Origin: Burkholderia pyrrocinia
Lineage (GTDB): Bacteria > Pseudomonadota > Gammaproteobacteria > Burkholderiales > Burkholderiaceae
Direction: 5' to 3'
DNA length: 64,000 nt
Assembly: GCF_003330765.1 (NCBI RefSeq)
Contig: NZ_CP024903.1
Location: 1,116,001 to 1,180,000 of the forward strand
Shown here one piece after another: positions 1-7,871 of the stretch (position 1 is the first letter of the stretch; each line of letters begins with the position of its first letter). The notes below the pieces were generated by a model. That model was not told the DNA's origin, did not search any database, and worked only from the letters and a program-made list of their open reading frames with translations. Both the position numbers and the translations under genes were made by a program.

Positions 1-306
1 CCAAATTTAGGCATCGATCGGCGTGATGTCAATGAACTTTCACGCCGGGTGCAGCGGTAGAAACCCGAATAGTGGGAATGAAAAGCGCGGCGGGGAGATC
101 GGAATTACGCTGAAATTGCCGGGGATTTTTTCTGAAATCGCTGGGGAGCGGTGTGGAGTGCAGGCATGGAAGCGCCGGGCGGGAAGGTTGCCTGGCGGTG
201 CGTTAACGATGGAAGTAGAGAGAAAACGTTATCCATAAGGATCGAAGTGAATCAGGTCAGGCACCGGCGCGTCGATTGCGTCCGGCGCCCGGCCGCTCCG
301 GCGAAG
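1..306. other. left-edge non-coding stretch
   Basis: I see no convincing gene here. A 71-codon plus-strand reading frame beginning near base 23 has no Shine-Dalgarno sequence and no recognisable protein features. The stretch is the region downstream of the minus-strand NTF2-like gene that ends at 307. Confidence 0.5.
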
Positions 307-693
307 CTAAAGCTGTGCCTCGATCGCCGCCTTGTCGATCACCGACCAGACCTGGCGGATCTTGCCGTTATGAAACTCGTAGAACACGTTCTCGGCGAAC
401 GTGACCTTCCTGCCGTCGACGGCGAGCCCCATGAACGACCCTTTCGGCGAACAGGCGAAGCGAAGCCGGCACGCGACGCGCGGCGGCTCGCACGCGAGCA
501 GCCGGATGTCGAAACGGAGATCGGGAATGTCGCGGTAGTCCTGTTCCAGCATCGCGCGGTAACCGGACAAGCCAAGCGGCCGGTCGTTGTGGATCACGTC
601 GTCGGAGACGTACTGGCCGAGCGCCGGCCAGTCCCGGCGGTTCAGGCAGTCGATATACGCGCGGTAGCGGGTTGCGAGATCGGTTTCGGTCAT
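307..693 (-). CDS. SnoaL-like / NTF2-fold ester cyclase-like protein
   Basis: A 128-residue single-domain protein of the SnoaL-like polyketide cyclase / NTF2-like fold. The N-terminal helix carries the usual RY-x-(9)-RRDW-x-AL pattern, followed by strands such as NDRPLGLSGYRAML and VFYEFHNGKIRQVWSVID, where the FxxGKI-x-xxW signature near the C-terminus is typical of the family. These small cone-shaped proteins bind or isomerise hydrophobic substrates, but the substrate cannot be read from sequence. Two in-frame ATGs lie six bases apart. GGGAGG sits 7 bases before the ATG at 693 but only 1 base before the one at 699, so 693 is the better start. The gene begins 47 bases downstream of a same-strand LysR gene and is probably co-transcribed with it. 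Family call good, function unknown. Confidence 0.8.
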   Translation of the reverse strand: MTETDLATRYRAYIDCLNRRDWPALGQYVSDDVIHNDRPLGLSGYRAMLEQDYRDIPDLRFDIRLLACEPPRVACRLRFACSPKGSFMGLAVDGRKVTFAENVFYEFHNGKIRQVWSVIDKAAIEAQL

Positions 694-740
694 GGCCATG
701 CCTCCCGTGTATCGGTGGGGTGAGTCGAATGCGGCGCGCG

Positions 741-1637
741 TCACCGCGGCGTTGTTTCTCCGGATAAAAACGCGACGAACTCCCGCGTGTACTTCGGCAG
801 CGCATCGAACGACCGCGCGCAGAGCGTCAGCTTCCGGTGGCTCCACGGATCGGACAGCTCGACGAGCCGCACGTCCATCGTCTGCATCGCGCGCTCGGCC
901 GCATGCCGCGACACGATGCCGATGCCCACGCCGCTGGCGATCACGCGGCAGATCGCATCGAAGCTCTTCAGTTGCACGCGATAGCGGATCCGCTTGCCGA
1001 GCGCGCGTGCCTGGTCGGCGAGATGCACCTGCAGCGCGCTGCCGTCGGTGAGGCCGATGAAGTCCGCGTCGGCGATCGTGTCGAACGCGACCTTGTCGTA
1101 CGACGCGAGCGGATGCGCGGCCGGCACGACGACGATCAGCCAGTCTTCGCGGAACGGTTTTTGTTCGAGCCCGCCGAGCCCGACCGAATCGGCGACGATG
1201 CCGACCTCGGCCGTCTTGTTGCGGATCGCATGCACGATCTCCTGGCTCGAGCGCTCCTCGACGCTGATCGACAGCTTCGGATGATGCGGCAGGTAAGCGG
1301 CCAGCGCATCGGGCAGGTATTCGCTCAGCGATGCCGTATTGCACAGCAGCCGGATATGCCCGCGCAGCCCCTGGCCGTATTGCTGCAGTTCGCCGCGCAT
1401 GTGGTCGATCTGCTGCAGCACGGTGCGCGCGTGGTGTTCGAGCGCGCGGCCCGCATCGGTCGCCTGCGCGCCCGATTTGGTCCGGTGCAGCAACGGCACG
1501 CCGAGCTCGTCCTCCATGCCGCGGATGCGCTCGCTCGCGGCCTGCAGCGTGATGTGCGTCCGCTCGGCGCCGCTCGTGATCGTGCCGGCCTCGCAGATGT
1601 TCAGGAAGAGCCGCAGGTCGGTCAGGTCGAAACGCAT
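741..1637 (-). CDS. LysR-family transcriptional regulator
   Basis: A 298-residue LysR-type regulator of normal length. Residues 1-60 form the winged helix-turn-helix, with the pattern DLRLFLNICEAG and the recognition region TLQAASERIRGMEDELG. The rest is a periplasmic-binding-protein-like effector domain with the usual RGHIRL entry strand near residue 93 and a GVGIGIVS motif near residue 235. It lies just upstream of the SnoaL-like gene on the same strand, so that gene is a plausible target or operon partner. The divergent upstream region holds a perfect 10-bp inverted repeat at 1697-1719, a candidate operator. The inducer is unknown. Confidence 0.9.
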   Translation of the reverse strand: MRFDLTDLRLFLNICEAGTITSGAERTHITLQAASERIRGMEDELGVPLLHRTKSGAQATDAGRALEHHARTVLQQIDHMRGELQQYGQGLRGHIRLLCNTASLSEYLPDALAAYLPHHPKLSISVEERSSQEIVHAIRNKTAEVGIVADSVGLGGLEQKPFREDWLIVVVPAAHPLASYDKVAFDTIADADFIGLTDGSALQVHLADQARALGKRIRYRVQLKSFDAICRVIASGVGIGIVSRHAAERAMQTMDVRLVELSDPWSHRKLTLCARSFDALPKYTREFVAFLSGETTPR

Positions 1638-1696
1638 GATGGGCGGGGAGCGATAGCGTTGGAATGGCCGATAAGTTAGCAGGGAACGGCAGCCTT

Positions 1697-1719
1697 GGTC
1701 TCAGGCGCAGCCTGAGACC
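1697..1719. promoter_or_regulatory. perfect inverted repeat, candidate operator
   Basis: GGTCTCAGGC is followed by GCA and then the exact reverse complement of the first arm. It lies 60 bases upstream of the minus-strand LysR start and 75 bases upstream of the plus-strand 36-codon ORF. Dyad sites in this position commonly bind the LysR protein itself. There is no T-run on either side, so a terminator is less likely. Confidence 0.45.
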
Positions 1720-1793
1720 CGATTCGCCGGTTCCGTATTTTCGGGGCACGATCGATGGCCGATCATGACCGCACATCAACCGGGGAGCCTGTC

Positions 1794-1904
1794 ATGCAGA
1801 TCGATTCGTCGTGGGGCGTGTCGTTCAAGATCGCGCTGCACCTGTTGTTCCTGTGCATCGGCATCGCGTGGGCCTGCTCCGAACTTGTCGAATGGTTGCG
1901 TTGA
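1794..1904 (+). CDS. 36-residue single-pass membrane peptide
   Basis: ATG at 1794 is preceded by GGGGAG with 6 bases of spacing, a strong ribosome-binding site. The frame encodes 36 residues and stops at TGA 1902-1904. The peptide has a short polar start (MQIDSSWGVSFKIA), a hydrophobic stretch rich in Leu, Ile, Ala and Trp at about residues 14-28, and a charged end (ELVEWLR), as expected for a small inner-membrane protein. It is divergent from the LysR gene at 741-1637. No function is recognised. The ribosome-binding site and the single hydrophobic helix are the only support. Confidence 0.5.
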   Translation: MQIDSSWGVSFKIALHLLFLCIGIAWACSELVEWLR

Positions 1905-2154
1905 GCGTGGCGGCCGCCTGTCGCCGTCACGCGCCTATCGAAACAAATTTGTCATAGTTTACCGGGACGAAAATTCTTCCGCTTTCACGCAAAAAGACCA
2001 TCAAGTTTCTCCAAATCGGACCGTATTACCGGTAGCACATACCGGCCGGCGCCCCGGTCGTGATCGTTTGTCATCATTGTTTGCATCCAGTTACACGTCG
2101 GCCGTTCCGTTTTTGAGATGCTTGAAAGATTGTCAAACCGGAGTCGGATCGTCC

Positions 2155-3024
2155 ATGGAAACGCGCGAGATTCACCGCAAGGCGGCGTGGCTGTCGGGCC
2201 TGGCCGCCGTGCTCGTCATGGCCGGTTGTGCAAGCACGCAGTCCGTTCCGCCGAGCGACACGCTGGCGGGACAGTCGTCGCCGTCGAGCCAGCCTGCCGC
2301 TGCGCCGTCGGCCGCCACGTCCGCCGCACCGCCGCCGGCGCCGATTCTCGTTGCGCAGAAGTACGTCGTGAAGCGCGGCGACACGCTGACGGGCATCGCG
2401 TCCGCGAACGACTGCAGCATTGCCGACCTGCGCACCTGGAACAAGCTGGGCGCGAACGGCAAGCTGCGCATGGGGCAGGTGCTGCGCATCGTTCGGCAGC
2501 AGCCGCTGCCGCCGTCGGGCGCGGCCGGCACGCAGGCTGCCGCGCCGGCCGCCGCGAGCGATGCGGCGGCGGGTAGCCAGGCAACAGCGCAGGCGACGGC
2601 ATCGGCCACGAGCGACCGCCAGGTCGTCAAGGAAACGAAGCGGCATTCGGGCGGTGTCGCGCTCACGTGGCCCGCACGCGGCAAGATCGTCGACGGGTTC
2701 CGGCCGGGGCAGAACCGCGGCATCCAGATCGCCGGCCGGCCGGGCGATCCGGTCCGCGCCGCGGCCGACGGCCGCGTGATGTACGCGGGCACCGGCCTGA
2801 ACGATTACGGCAGCCTGATCATCGTCCAGCACAACGCGGATTTCCTGACCGCCTACGCGCACAACCGCAAGCTGCTCGTGAAGACGGGCGACATCGTGCG
2901 CCAGGGCGACGAGATCGCCGAGATGGGCGACCTCGACAACTCGCGCGTCGCGCTGCTGTTCGAGGTGCGGCGCGACGGCAAGCCGGTGAATCCGATGCCG
3001 TTCCTGCCTTCGCCGCAAGGCTGA
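2155..3024 (+). CDS. nlpD: NlpD-like LysM/M23 lipoprotein (degenerate peptidase)
   Basis: A 289-residue outer-membrane lipoprotein. A signal peptide ends in the lipobox VMAGC (Cys about residue 24). Then come a Ser/Ala/Pro-rich linker, a LysM peptidoglycan-binding domain (YVVKRGDTLTGIA to RMGQVLRIV, about residues 65-108) and a C-terminal LytM/M23 domain from about 165. The zinc site is degenerate: the HxxxD pair is replaced (NRGIQIAG) and the final HxH histidine is Leu (ALLFEVR). Such degenerate LytM proteins (NlpD, EnvC) activate amidases rather than cut peptidoglycan themselves. I chose ATG 2155 because it starts right at the signal peptide. The beta-lactamase homologue follows after 208 bases on the same strand, an arrangement reported for nlpD1-penA in B. 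pseudomallei. The symbol is by analogy with E. coli nlpD. Confidence 0.85.
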   Translation: METREIHRKAAWLSGLAAVLVMAGCASTQSVPPSDTLAGQSSPSSQPAAAPSAATSAAPPPAPILVAQKYVVKRGDTLTGIASANDCSIADLRTWNKLGANGKLRMGQVLRIVRQQPLPPSGAAGTQAAAPAAASDAAAGSQATAQATASATSDRQVVKETKRHSGGVALTWPARGKIVDGFRPGQNRGIQIAGRPGDPVRAAADGRVMYAGTGLNDYGSLIIVQHNADFLTAYAHNRKLLVKTGDIVRQGDEIAEMGDLDNSRVALLFEVRRDGKPVNPMPFLPSPQG

Positions 3025-3232
3025 AGCCCCCCGTTCTGCTGGAACGCAACGGCGGTCGCTGCTACGCTAGGGTCTGTTCATGCGAGTCCCGCTTGCGCGG
3101 GGCCGACGGTCGTCTTTCGGGGATGCGCGGCGGATGCCGTCGCGGGCCGGCCGTCGGCGTGAACCGGCGCGCGTCGCCGATGTGCGCCTGCGTTGCTTCG
3201 TGCCATCGTTTCCGACAGAACACTACTCATCC

Positions 3233-4132
3233 ATGGAACACTCTCCGACACGCCGCTCGCTGTTGCTTGCCGCCGTTGCCGCGCCGTTCGTCGCCGCGTG
3301 CACGTCCGCGCCGGTCGCCGACCAGGGGCGCGCCCATGCCGCACAAGCCGAACTCGCCGCGCTCGAAAAAGCATCGAACGGCCGGCTCGGCGTCGCCGCG
3401 CTCGATACGTCGAACGGCGTGCGCATCGCCCACCATGCGCGCGAGCGTTTCCCGCTGTGCGGCACGTATGCGGTCGTCGCGGCCGCCGCGATACTCGCGC
3501 GCGGTTCGCTCGACGCGTCGCTGCTGCCGCGCCGCATCCTGTACCGCCGCTATGACGTCGTGTCGGGCTCGCCGATTACGGAAAGCCACGTCGACACGGG
3601 CATGACGATCGCGCAGCTCTGCGCGGCGATGCTGCAGTCGGGCGACAAGGGGGCGGGCAACCTGCTGATGGGCGTGCTCGGCGGCCCGCAGGCCGTCACG
3701 TCGTTCGCGCACGAGAGCGGCGACACGACGTTCCGCCTCGATCACTGGGAACCCGAACTGAACAAGGCCGCGCCCGGCGACGAACGCGACACGTCGACGC
3801 CGGTGGCGATGGTCGACATGCTGCAGCGGCTGCTGCTCGGCGACGCGCTGCGTGAGCCGCAGCGCGCGCAACTGACGGAATGGCTGGTGGGCGGCGCGCG
3901 TGGCGCGACCGGCATCGCGGCGGGCGTGCCGCCCGGCTGGCGCGTCGCGGACAAGGCCGGCACGGGCGGTTACGGCACGACGACCGATGTCGCGGTGCTG
4001 TGGCCGCCGTCGCGCGCGCCGCTCGTGATGGCCGTGTCGTTCACGCAGCCGCAGGCCGACGCGGCCGCCCGCGCGGACGTCGTCGCATCGGCGGCGCGCA
4101 TCGTGGCGGGCGCGCTCACCACGACGGCCTGA
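3233..4132 (+). CDS. class A beta-lactamase-fold pseudoenzyme (PenA-like)
   Basis: A 299-residue protein of class A beta-lactamase length and order. It has an N-terminal twin-arginine-type lipoprotein signal (PTRRSLLLA to FVAAC) as in Burkholderia PenA. The fold landmarks are clear: ERFPLC before motif 1, WEPELN (Glu173, Ambler 166) and DKxG near the end. Catalytic residues are lost. Ambler Ser70 is Gly77 and Lys73 is Ala80 (CGTYA instead of CSTFK), the SDN loop reads GDK (Gly137, Lys139), and KTG reads KAG (241-243). Only Glu166 remains. The frame is intact with normal codon use, so this looks like a maintained non-enzymatic protein rather than a decaying gene. It sits behind nlpD and ahead of a LysR gene. 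Hydrolysis of beta-lactams is not expected. A structural or peptidoglycan-sensing role is speculation. Confidence 0.88.
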   Translation: MEHSPTRRSLLLAAVAAPFVAACTSAPVADQGRAHAAQAELAALEKASNGRLGVAALDTSNGVRIAHHARERFPLCGTYAVVAAAAILARGSLDASLLPRRILYRRYDVVSGSPITESHVDTGMTIAQLCAAMLQSGDKGAGNLLMGVLGGPQAVTSFAHESGDTTFRLDHWEPELNKAAPGDERDTSTPVAMVDMLQRLLLGDALREPQRAQLTEWLVGGARGATGIAAGVPPGWRVADKAGTGGYGTTTDVAVLWPPSRAPLVMAVSFTQPQADAAARADVVASAARIVAGALTTTA

Positions 4133-4222
4133 GCGTCCTGCGCCTCGCGCAAAGCCGGCGTTTGGCTTATCGTGTCGGTCAGCGTGCGGTCCTTCCGCGC
4201 CGTTTTTCCGGTTCCCTTCTTC

Positions 4223-5095
4223 ATGCGCCGACTTCCGCCCCTGCACGCGCTGCAGATTTTCTCGACAGTGGCTCGCCACCGCAGCTTCACGCGCGCGGCC
4301 GAGCAGCTGTGCATCACGCAGGGCGCGGTGAGCCGGCAGATCCAGACGCTCGAGGCGCATTACGGCTTTCCGCTGTTCAAGCGGCATGCGAAGGGCCTCA
4401 CGCTGACGGCGGAGGGTGAGCAGTTGCTGCCGGTCGTCAACGAGAGCTTCGCGCGGATCGAGGACATCTCGATGAAGCTCACGCGGCAGCGCACCGATCT
4501 CGCGCTGAAGGTGCCGACCTGCGTGATGCGCTGGATGCTGCCGCGCATCATGCGCTTCCAGGGCGAGCATCCCGATCTCCATGTGCAGATCACGACGGTG
4601 TGGCAGCACGTCGTCGATTTCTCGAGCGAGCCGTTCGACGCGGCGGTCGTCTACGGCACGTCGCCCGGTCCGGGCGTATTCGCGCTGCCGCTGTTCGACG
4701 AGCGGCTGACGCCCGTGTGTGCACCCGAGTTGCGGCAGGCGTCGCCGCTCGATGCGGTTGGCGATCTCGCGCGCCATACGCTGCTGCATCCGACGCGCGA
4801 CCATCGCGACTGGCGTGCATGGCTCGATCATGCGGGCGAGCGCAGCGTCGATCCCGCGCGCGGGCCGACGTTCGACACGCTCGATCTCGCGACGAACGCG
4901 GCGATGCAGGGCTTCGGCGTCGCGATCGGCGACGTGACGCTCGTCGACGACGACGTCAGCGCGCACCGGCTCGAACGGCCGTTCGACATCGTGCTCGAGA
5001 CCGGCGCGCGCTACTTCTTCGTGTATCCCGAGAACCTCGGCAGCCAGCAGAAGATCCGCGCGTTCAGCGACTGGATCGCGCGCCATCGCGACTGA
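4223..5095 (+). CDS. LysR-family regulator, GcvA/AmpR type
   Basis: A 290-residue LysR regulator of the GcvA/AmpR subgroup. It opens with RRLPPLHALQIF, has the helix-turn-helix SFTRAAEQLCITQGAVSRQI, and contains the subgroup's effector-domain pattern (DFSSEPFDAAVVYG, FDTLDLATNAAMQGFGVAIGD). ATG 4223 is preferred over the upstream GTG at 4172 because homologues start at the M-RR-LPPLHAL block. It is 90 bases downstream of the beta-lactamase-like gene on the same strand. In PenR/PenA and AmpR/AmpC pairs the regulator is normally divergent and upstream, so a direct regulator/target relationship is not established by this layout. Confidence 0.88.
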   Translation: MRRLPPLHALQIFSTVARHRSFTRAAEQLCITQGAVSRQIQTLEAHYGFPLFKRHAKGLTLTAEGEQLLPVVNESFARIEDISMKLTRQRTDLALKVPTCVMRWMLPRIMRFQGEHPDLHVQITTVWQHVVDFSSEPFDAAVVYGTSPGPGVFALPLFDERLTPVCAPELRQASPLDAVGDLARHTLLHPTRDHRDWRAWLDHAGERSVDPARGPTFDTLDLATNAAMQGFGVAIGDVTLVDDDVSAHRLERPFDIVLETGARYFFVYPENLGSQQKIRAFSDWIARHRD

Positions 5096-5117
5096 CGCGC
5101 GACACCGGCAGCGGGCT

Positions 5118-5453
5118 TTACTGGTAGGTCACGACGGCGATCACCGGTGCATGATCGTGGCCCGGACGGTCAGGTAAAACGATTGCGCGCGAGGCCTGCG
5201 TAAAGGCCGTGGTCTTCAGCGAGCGCAGCGTTGCCGCGTCGACGAACGCGATCTGGCCGCTCGCCGGGCGCGGGCAGTCGGCGCGCATACGCGCGTGGGC
5301 GACATCGGCCGTGTCGAGCGCGAACGAGCAGGGTGGCTCGACGATCATGCCGGAGAAGTGAATGATGCCGGACGTGCCGCCGGCAAAGGACGAGGACGAG
5401 GCCAGAAGCGAGGCAGCCAGGGCGAACGAGGCAGCGAACAGGCGATGCTTCAT
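5118..5453 (-). CDS. small exported protein with fimbrial-subunit-like N-terminus
   Basis: A 111-residue protein with a clear signal peptide (MKHRLFAASFALAASLLASSSSFA, cleavage expected after about residue 24). The mature start GTSGIIHFSGMIVEPPCSF resembles the first strand and conserved Cys of type 1 pilins and related chaperone-usher subunits, and a second Cys (ADCPRP) could complete the disulfide. At about 87 mature residues it is much shorter than a pilin and no usher or chaperone gene is nearby. It is convergent with the LysR gene ending at 5095. Function unknown. Confidence 0.7.
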   Translation of the reverse strand: MKHRLFAASFALAASLLASSSSFAGGTSGIIHFSGMIVEPPCSFALDTADVAHARMRADCPRPASGQIAFVDAATLRSLKTTAFTQASRAIVLPDRPGHDHAPVIAVVTYQ

Positions 5454-5723
5454 GACAGGCTCCAGAGAGGAAGCGCGTCGCAGCGGGGCCGCTCGGGTGG
5501 CAGTCCGTCAACGCTGCGATGCTGTATGCGTAAACGGCAAAACCATCGGACCTCTTGAATGAAAAAACGGAAATACAGCTAATAAGCAAATGACGCCGGA
5601 TTGCTTCAACCAATGTAGGTCGAATCTGCGCAACCGCAAGTCAGGGAAATGCCGGGTGGGATAGGGTCGCAGGACGAACGGTTGCCGCGACCGTTGCGTG
5701 GGCAATGTCCTTGCGCCGCCCGG

Positions 5724-5764
5724 AAAGCAAAACGGCCGCTCGTCTCGAGCGGCCGTTTTGCTTT
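5724..5764 (-). terminator. perfect bidirectional hairpin terminator
   Basis: Two perfectly complementary 19-base arms (5724-5742 and 5746-5764) flank a 3-base loop. The stem core is GC-rich (CGGCCGCTCG), with A-rich and T-rich outer ends that provide a U-tract in either direction. It lies 19 bases after the stop of the minus-strand glsB-like gene, so it most likely ends that transcript. Confidence 0.85.
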
Positions 5765-5783
5765 GGAGCGGAGGGGGCGGTGT

Positions 5784-6038
5784 TCAGCCCGCGCGCTTGC
5801 GTACCGCGCCGACGACCACGAGCAGCACGATCGCGCCGATGATCGACGCGATCCAGCCCGCACCCTGGCCCGGCGCATACCAGCCGGCGGCGCGGCCGAC
5901 GTAGCCCGCGACCAGCGAGCCGACGACGCCGAGCACGATCGTCATCAGGATGCCCATCTTGTCGTCGCCGGGCTTGAGCGCGCGGGCGAGGAGGCCGACG
6001 ATGAGCCCGACCACCAGGGTTTCGATGAATTGCAGCAT
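5784..6038 (-). CDS. GlsB/YeaQ/YmgE family stress-response membrane protein
   Basis: An 84-residue, almost entirely hydrophobic protein with three predicted membrane helices and the family's Gly-rich motifs (GLIVGLLARALKPGDD, VLGVVGSLVAGYVGR, IASIIGAIVLL). The basic tail VRKRAG is cytoplasmic-like. Members are small transglycosylase-associated or general-stress inner-membrane proteins of unknown biochemical role. The start at 6038 is fixed by GGGAGG 5 bases upstream. The gene is monocistronic: a strong hairpin lies downstream, and the ABC gene to the right ends 130 bases upstream of its start. Confidence 0.9.
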   Translation of the reverse strand: MLQFIETLVVGLIVGLLARALKPGDDKMGILMTIVLGVVGSLVAGYVGRAAGWYAPGQGAGWIASIIGAIVLLVVVGAVRKRAG

Positions 6039-6167
6039 GAACGCCTCCCTATTGCTGTTGAGCTGTTGACGAAAGGTAATGGACCCGCACGGCGCGCCAG
6101 GGTTCCTTGCGGCGGGAAACCGGCGCGCGGCGTGCCGAGTATCGCATGCCGCCGCGTCGCGCGGATG

Positions 6168-6959
6168 TCAGGCCGACGGTGTGCCGACAGCCGGGTCCAG
6201 GCGGCGATAACCCTCGGTCGCGCGCAGCAGCGTGCGCGTGTAGTCGCGCGCGACTTGCCCCGCGCGCACGTCCTCGACCCGTAACTGCTCGACGATCTCG
6301 CCTTGCTGCATCACGGCGACGCGCTGGCACAGGAAGCCGATCACCGCGAGATTGTGGCTGACGAGGATCATCGTCAGGTTGCGTTCGCGATGCAGGCGGC
6401 GCAACAGGTTCAGGATCTCGGCCTGCACCGACACGTCGAGCGCGGAGGTCGGCTCGTCGAGCAGCAGCACGCGCGGCTCGACGATCAGCGCGCGCGCGAT
6501 CGCGACGCGCTGCCGCTGACCACCCGACAACTGGTGCGGATAGCGGAAGCGGAACGCGGGGCCGAGGCCGACCTCGGACAGCGCGCGGGCGATGCGCGCA
6601 TCGGCGCCGCCGATCGCGGGGCGGCCCATGCCGTGGATCGACAGCGGCTCGCGCAGCGTCTGGTCGACCGTGAAGCGCGGATGCAGCGACGCGTACGGAT
6701 CCTGGAACACCATCTGCACGTGGCGGCGGAACGCGCGGTCGGGCGTGCCGCCGACCGGCCGGCCGTCGATCGACAGGCTGCCGGACGCGAGCGGCACGAG
6801 GCCCGTCAGCGCGCGCAGCAGCGTCGACTTGCCGGACCCCGACTCGCCGACGAGCCCGAACACCTCGCCGTCGCGCACCGCGAAGCTGGCATCGCGCACG
6901 GCGTCGACGTGACCCGTGCGGGTCGGAAAACGGATCGATGCGTGATCGACGTCGATCAT
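6168..6959 (-). CDS. ddpF: dipeptide ABC transporter ATPase, DdpF-like
   Basis: A 263-residue ATPase of the oligopeptide/dipeptide (DppF/OppF) type that energises import. It has Walker A GESGSGKST (about residues 38-46), Q-loop VFQDPYASL, ABC signature LSGGQRQRVAIARAL, Walker B LLLDEPTSALD and H-loop ILVSHN. It lacks the DppF/OppF C-terminal cysteine zinc motif and is slightly short, as in DdpF-type members. It overlaps the preceding ddpD-like gene by 4 bases, so the two are translationally coupled. It is the last gene of a minus-strand rpiR-ddpX-A-B-C-D-F array. The symbol is assigned from gene order and the linked ddpX. Without that context one would only say peptide ABC ATPase. Confidence 0.82.
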   Translation of the reverse strand: MIDVDHASIRFPTRTGHVDAVRDASFAVRDGEVFGLVGESGSGKSTLLRALTGLVPLASGSLSIDGRPVGGTPDRAFRRHVQMVFQDPYASLHPRFTVDQTLREPLSIHGMGRPAIGGADARIARALSEVGLGPAFRFRYPHQLSGGQRQRVAIARALIVEPRVLLLDEPTSALDVSVQAEILNLLRRLHRERNLTMILVSHNLAVIGFLCQRVAVMQQGEIVEQLRVEDVRAGQVARDYTRTLLRATEGYRRLDPAVGTPSA

Positions 6960-7870
6960 CGTGTTGCCTCCTGTCGATCGGCGGGCGTGGTGGCGGGCGA
7001 TGCGGGGTCGAGCCAGGCCGGATCGCGCCGCAGCACGGGCAGTTCGTCCGGCGGGTTCGCGAGCGGCGGGTTCGCGGCGAGCAGCCCGCGCGTGTACGGA
7101 TGCGTCGCGTCGCGCAGGTCGCGCGCGGCGCAGGTTTCGACCACGCGGCCCGCGTACATCACCGCGACGCGATCGCAGAACGACATCACGAGCGGCAGGT
7201 CGTGGCTGATGAACATCAGGCCCGTGCCGTGCCGCGCGATCATCGCGTCGAGCACCGCGAGCACCTGCATCGATACTGCGACATCGAGCGCGGAGGTCGG
7301 TTCGTCGGCGATCAGCAGGCGCGGGCCGGTCGACACCATCATCGCGATCATCACGCGCTGGCCCATGCCGCCCGACAACTCGTGCGGATACGCATCGGCG
7401 ACGCGCGCCGGATCGCGGATCTGCACGGCCGCGAGCGCGTCGACGATCCGTTCGCGCAGCGCGCGGCCGCGCAGCCCGGGCTCGTGCAGCCGGAACGCTT
7501 CGCCCATCTGCTTCGCGACCGTCATCACCGGGTTCAGCGAATATTTCGGGTCTTGCAGGATCATGCCCATCTGGCTGCCGCACAGCCGCCGGCGTTCGCG
7601 CGGCGACATCGCGAGCAGGTCGTGACCCGCGAAGCGCATCGTGCGCGCGGACCAGCGCGCGGCATCGGGCAGCAGGCCGAGCAGCGCGCGGCCTGTCAGC
7701 GACTTGCCGGAGCCCGATTCGCCGACGATGCCGAGCCGTTCGCCCGGTGCGAGCGTCAGCGTCAGGTCGCGCACGGCATCGGAGACGACACCGTCGTGCC
7801 CGCGAAAGCCGATCTTCAGGCCGTCGATCTCGCAGAGCGGCGCAGGCGCGGTGGCGGAATTCAACGGCAT
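6956..7870 (-). CDS. ddpD: dipeptide ABC transporter ATPase, DdpD-like
   Basis: A 304-residue ATPase of the DppD/OppD type. It has Walker A GESGSGKSL, Q-loop ILQDPKYSLNP, signature LSGGMGQRVMIAMM, Walker B LLIADEPTSALD, H-loop FISHDL, and the peptide-transporter C-terminal stretch DATHPYTRGLLAANP. The start is ATG 7868-7870. GGAG lies 6 bases upstream of it and it sits one base after the ddpC stop, whereas the alternative ATG at 7882 has no site and would overlap ddpC. It pairs with the DdpF-like ATPase as a heterodimer on the DdpB/DdpC permease, inside the inner membrane. Start choice is my inference; family is secure. Confidence 0.85.
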   Translation of the reverse strand: MPLNSATAPAPLCEIDGLKIGFRGHDGVVSDAVRDLTLTLAPGERLGIVGESGSGKSLTGRALLGLLPDAARWSARTMRFAGHDLLAMSPRERRRLCGSQMGMILQDPKYSLNPVMTVAKQMGEAFRLHEPGLRGRALRERIVDALAAVQIRDPARVADAYPHELSGGMGQRVMIAMMVSTGPRLLIADEPTSALDVAVSMQVLAVLDAMIARHGTGLMFISHDLPLVMSFCDRVAVMYAGRVVETCAARDLRDATHPYTRGLLAANPPLANPPDELPVLRRDPAWLDPASPATTPADRQEATR

Positions 7871-7871
7871 G

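Noticed and set aside
3233..4132. Functional beta-lactamase resistance gene
   Set aside because: The nucleophile Ser70, Lys73, Ser130 and the KTG Thr are all replaced, so hydrolysis is not expected.
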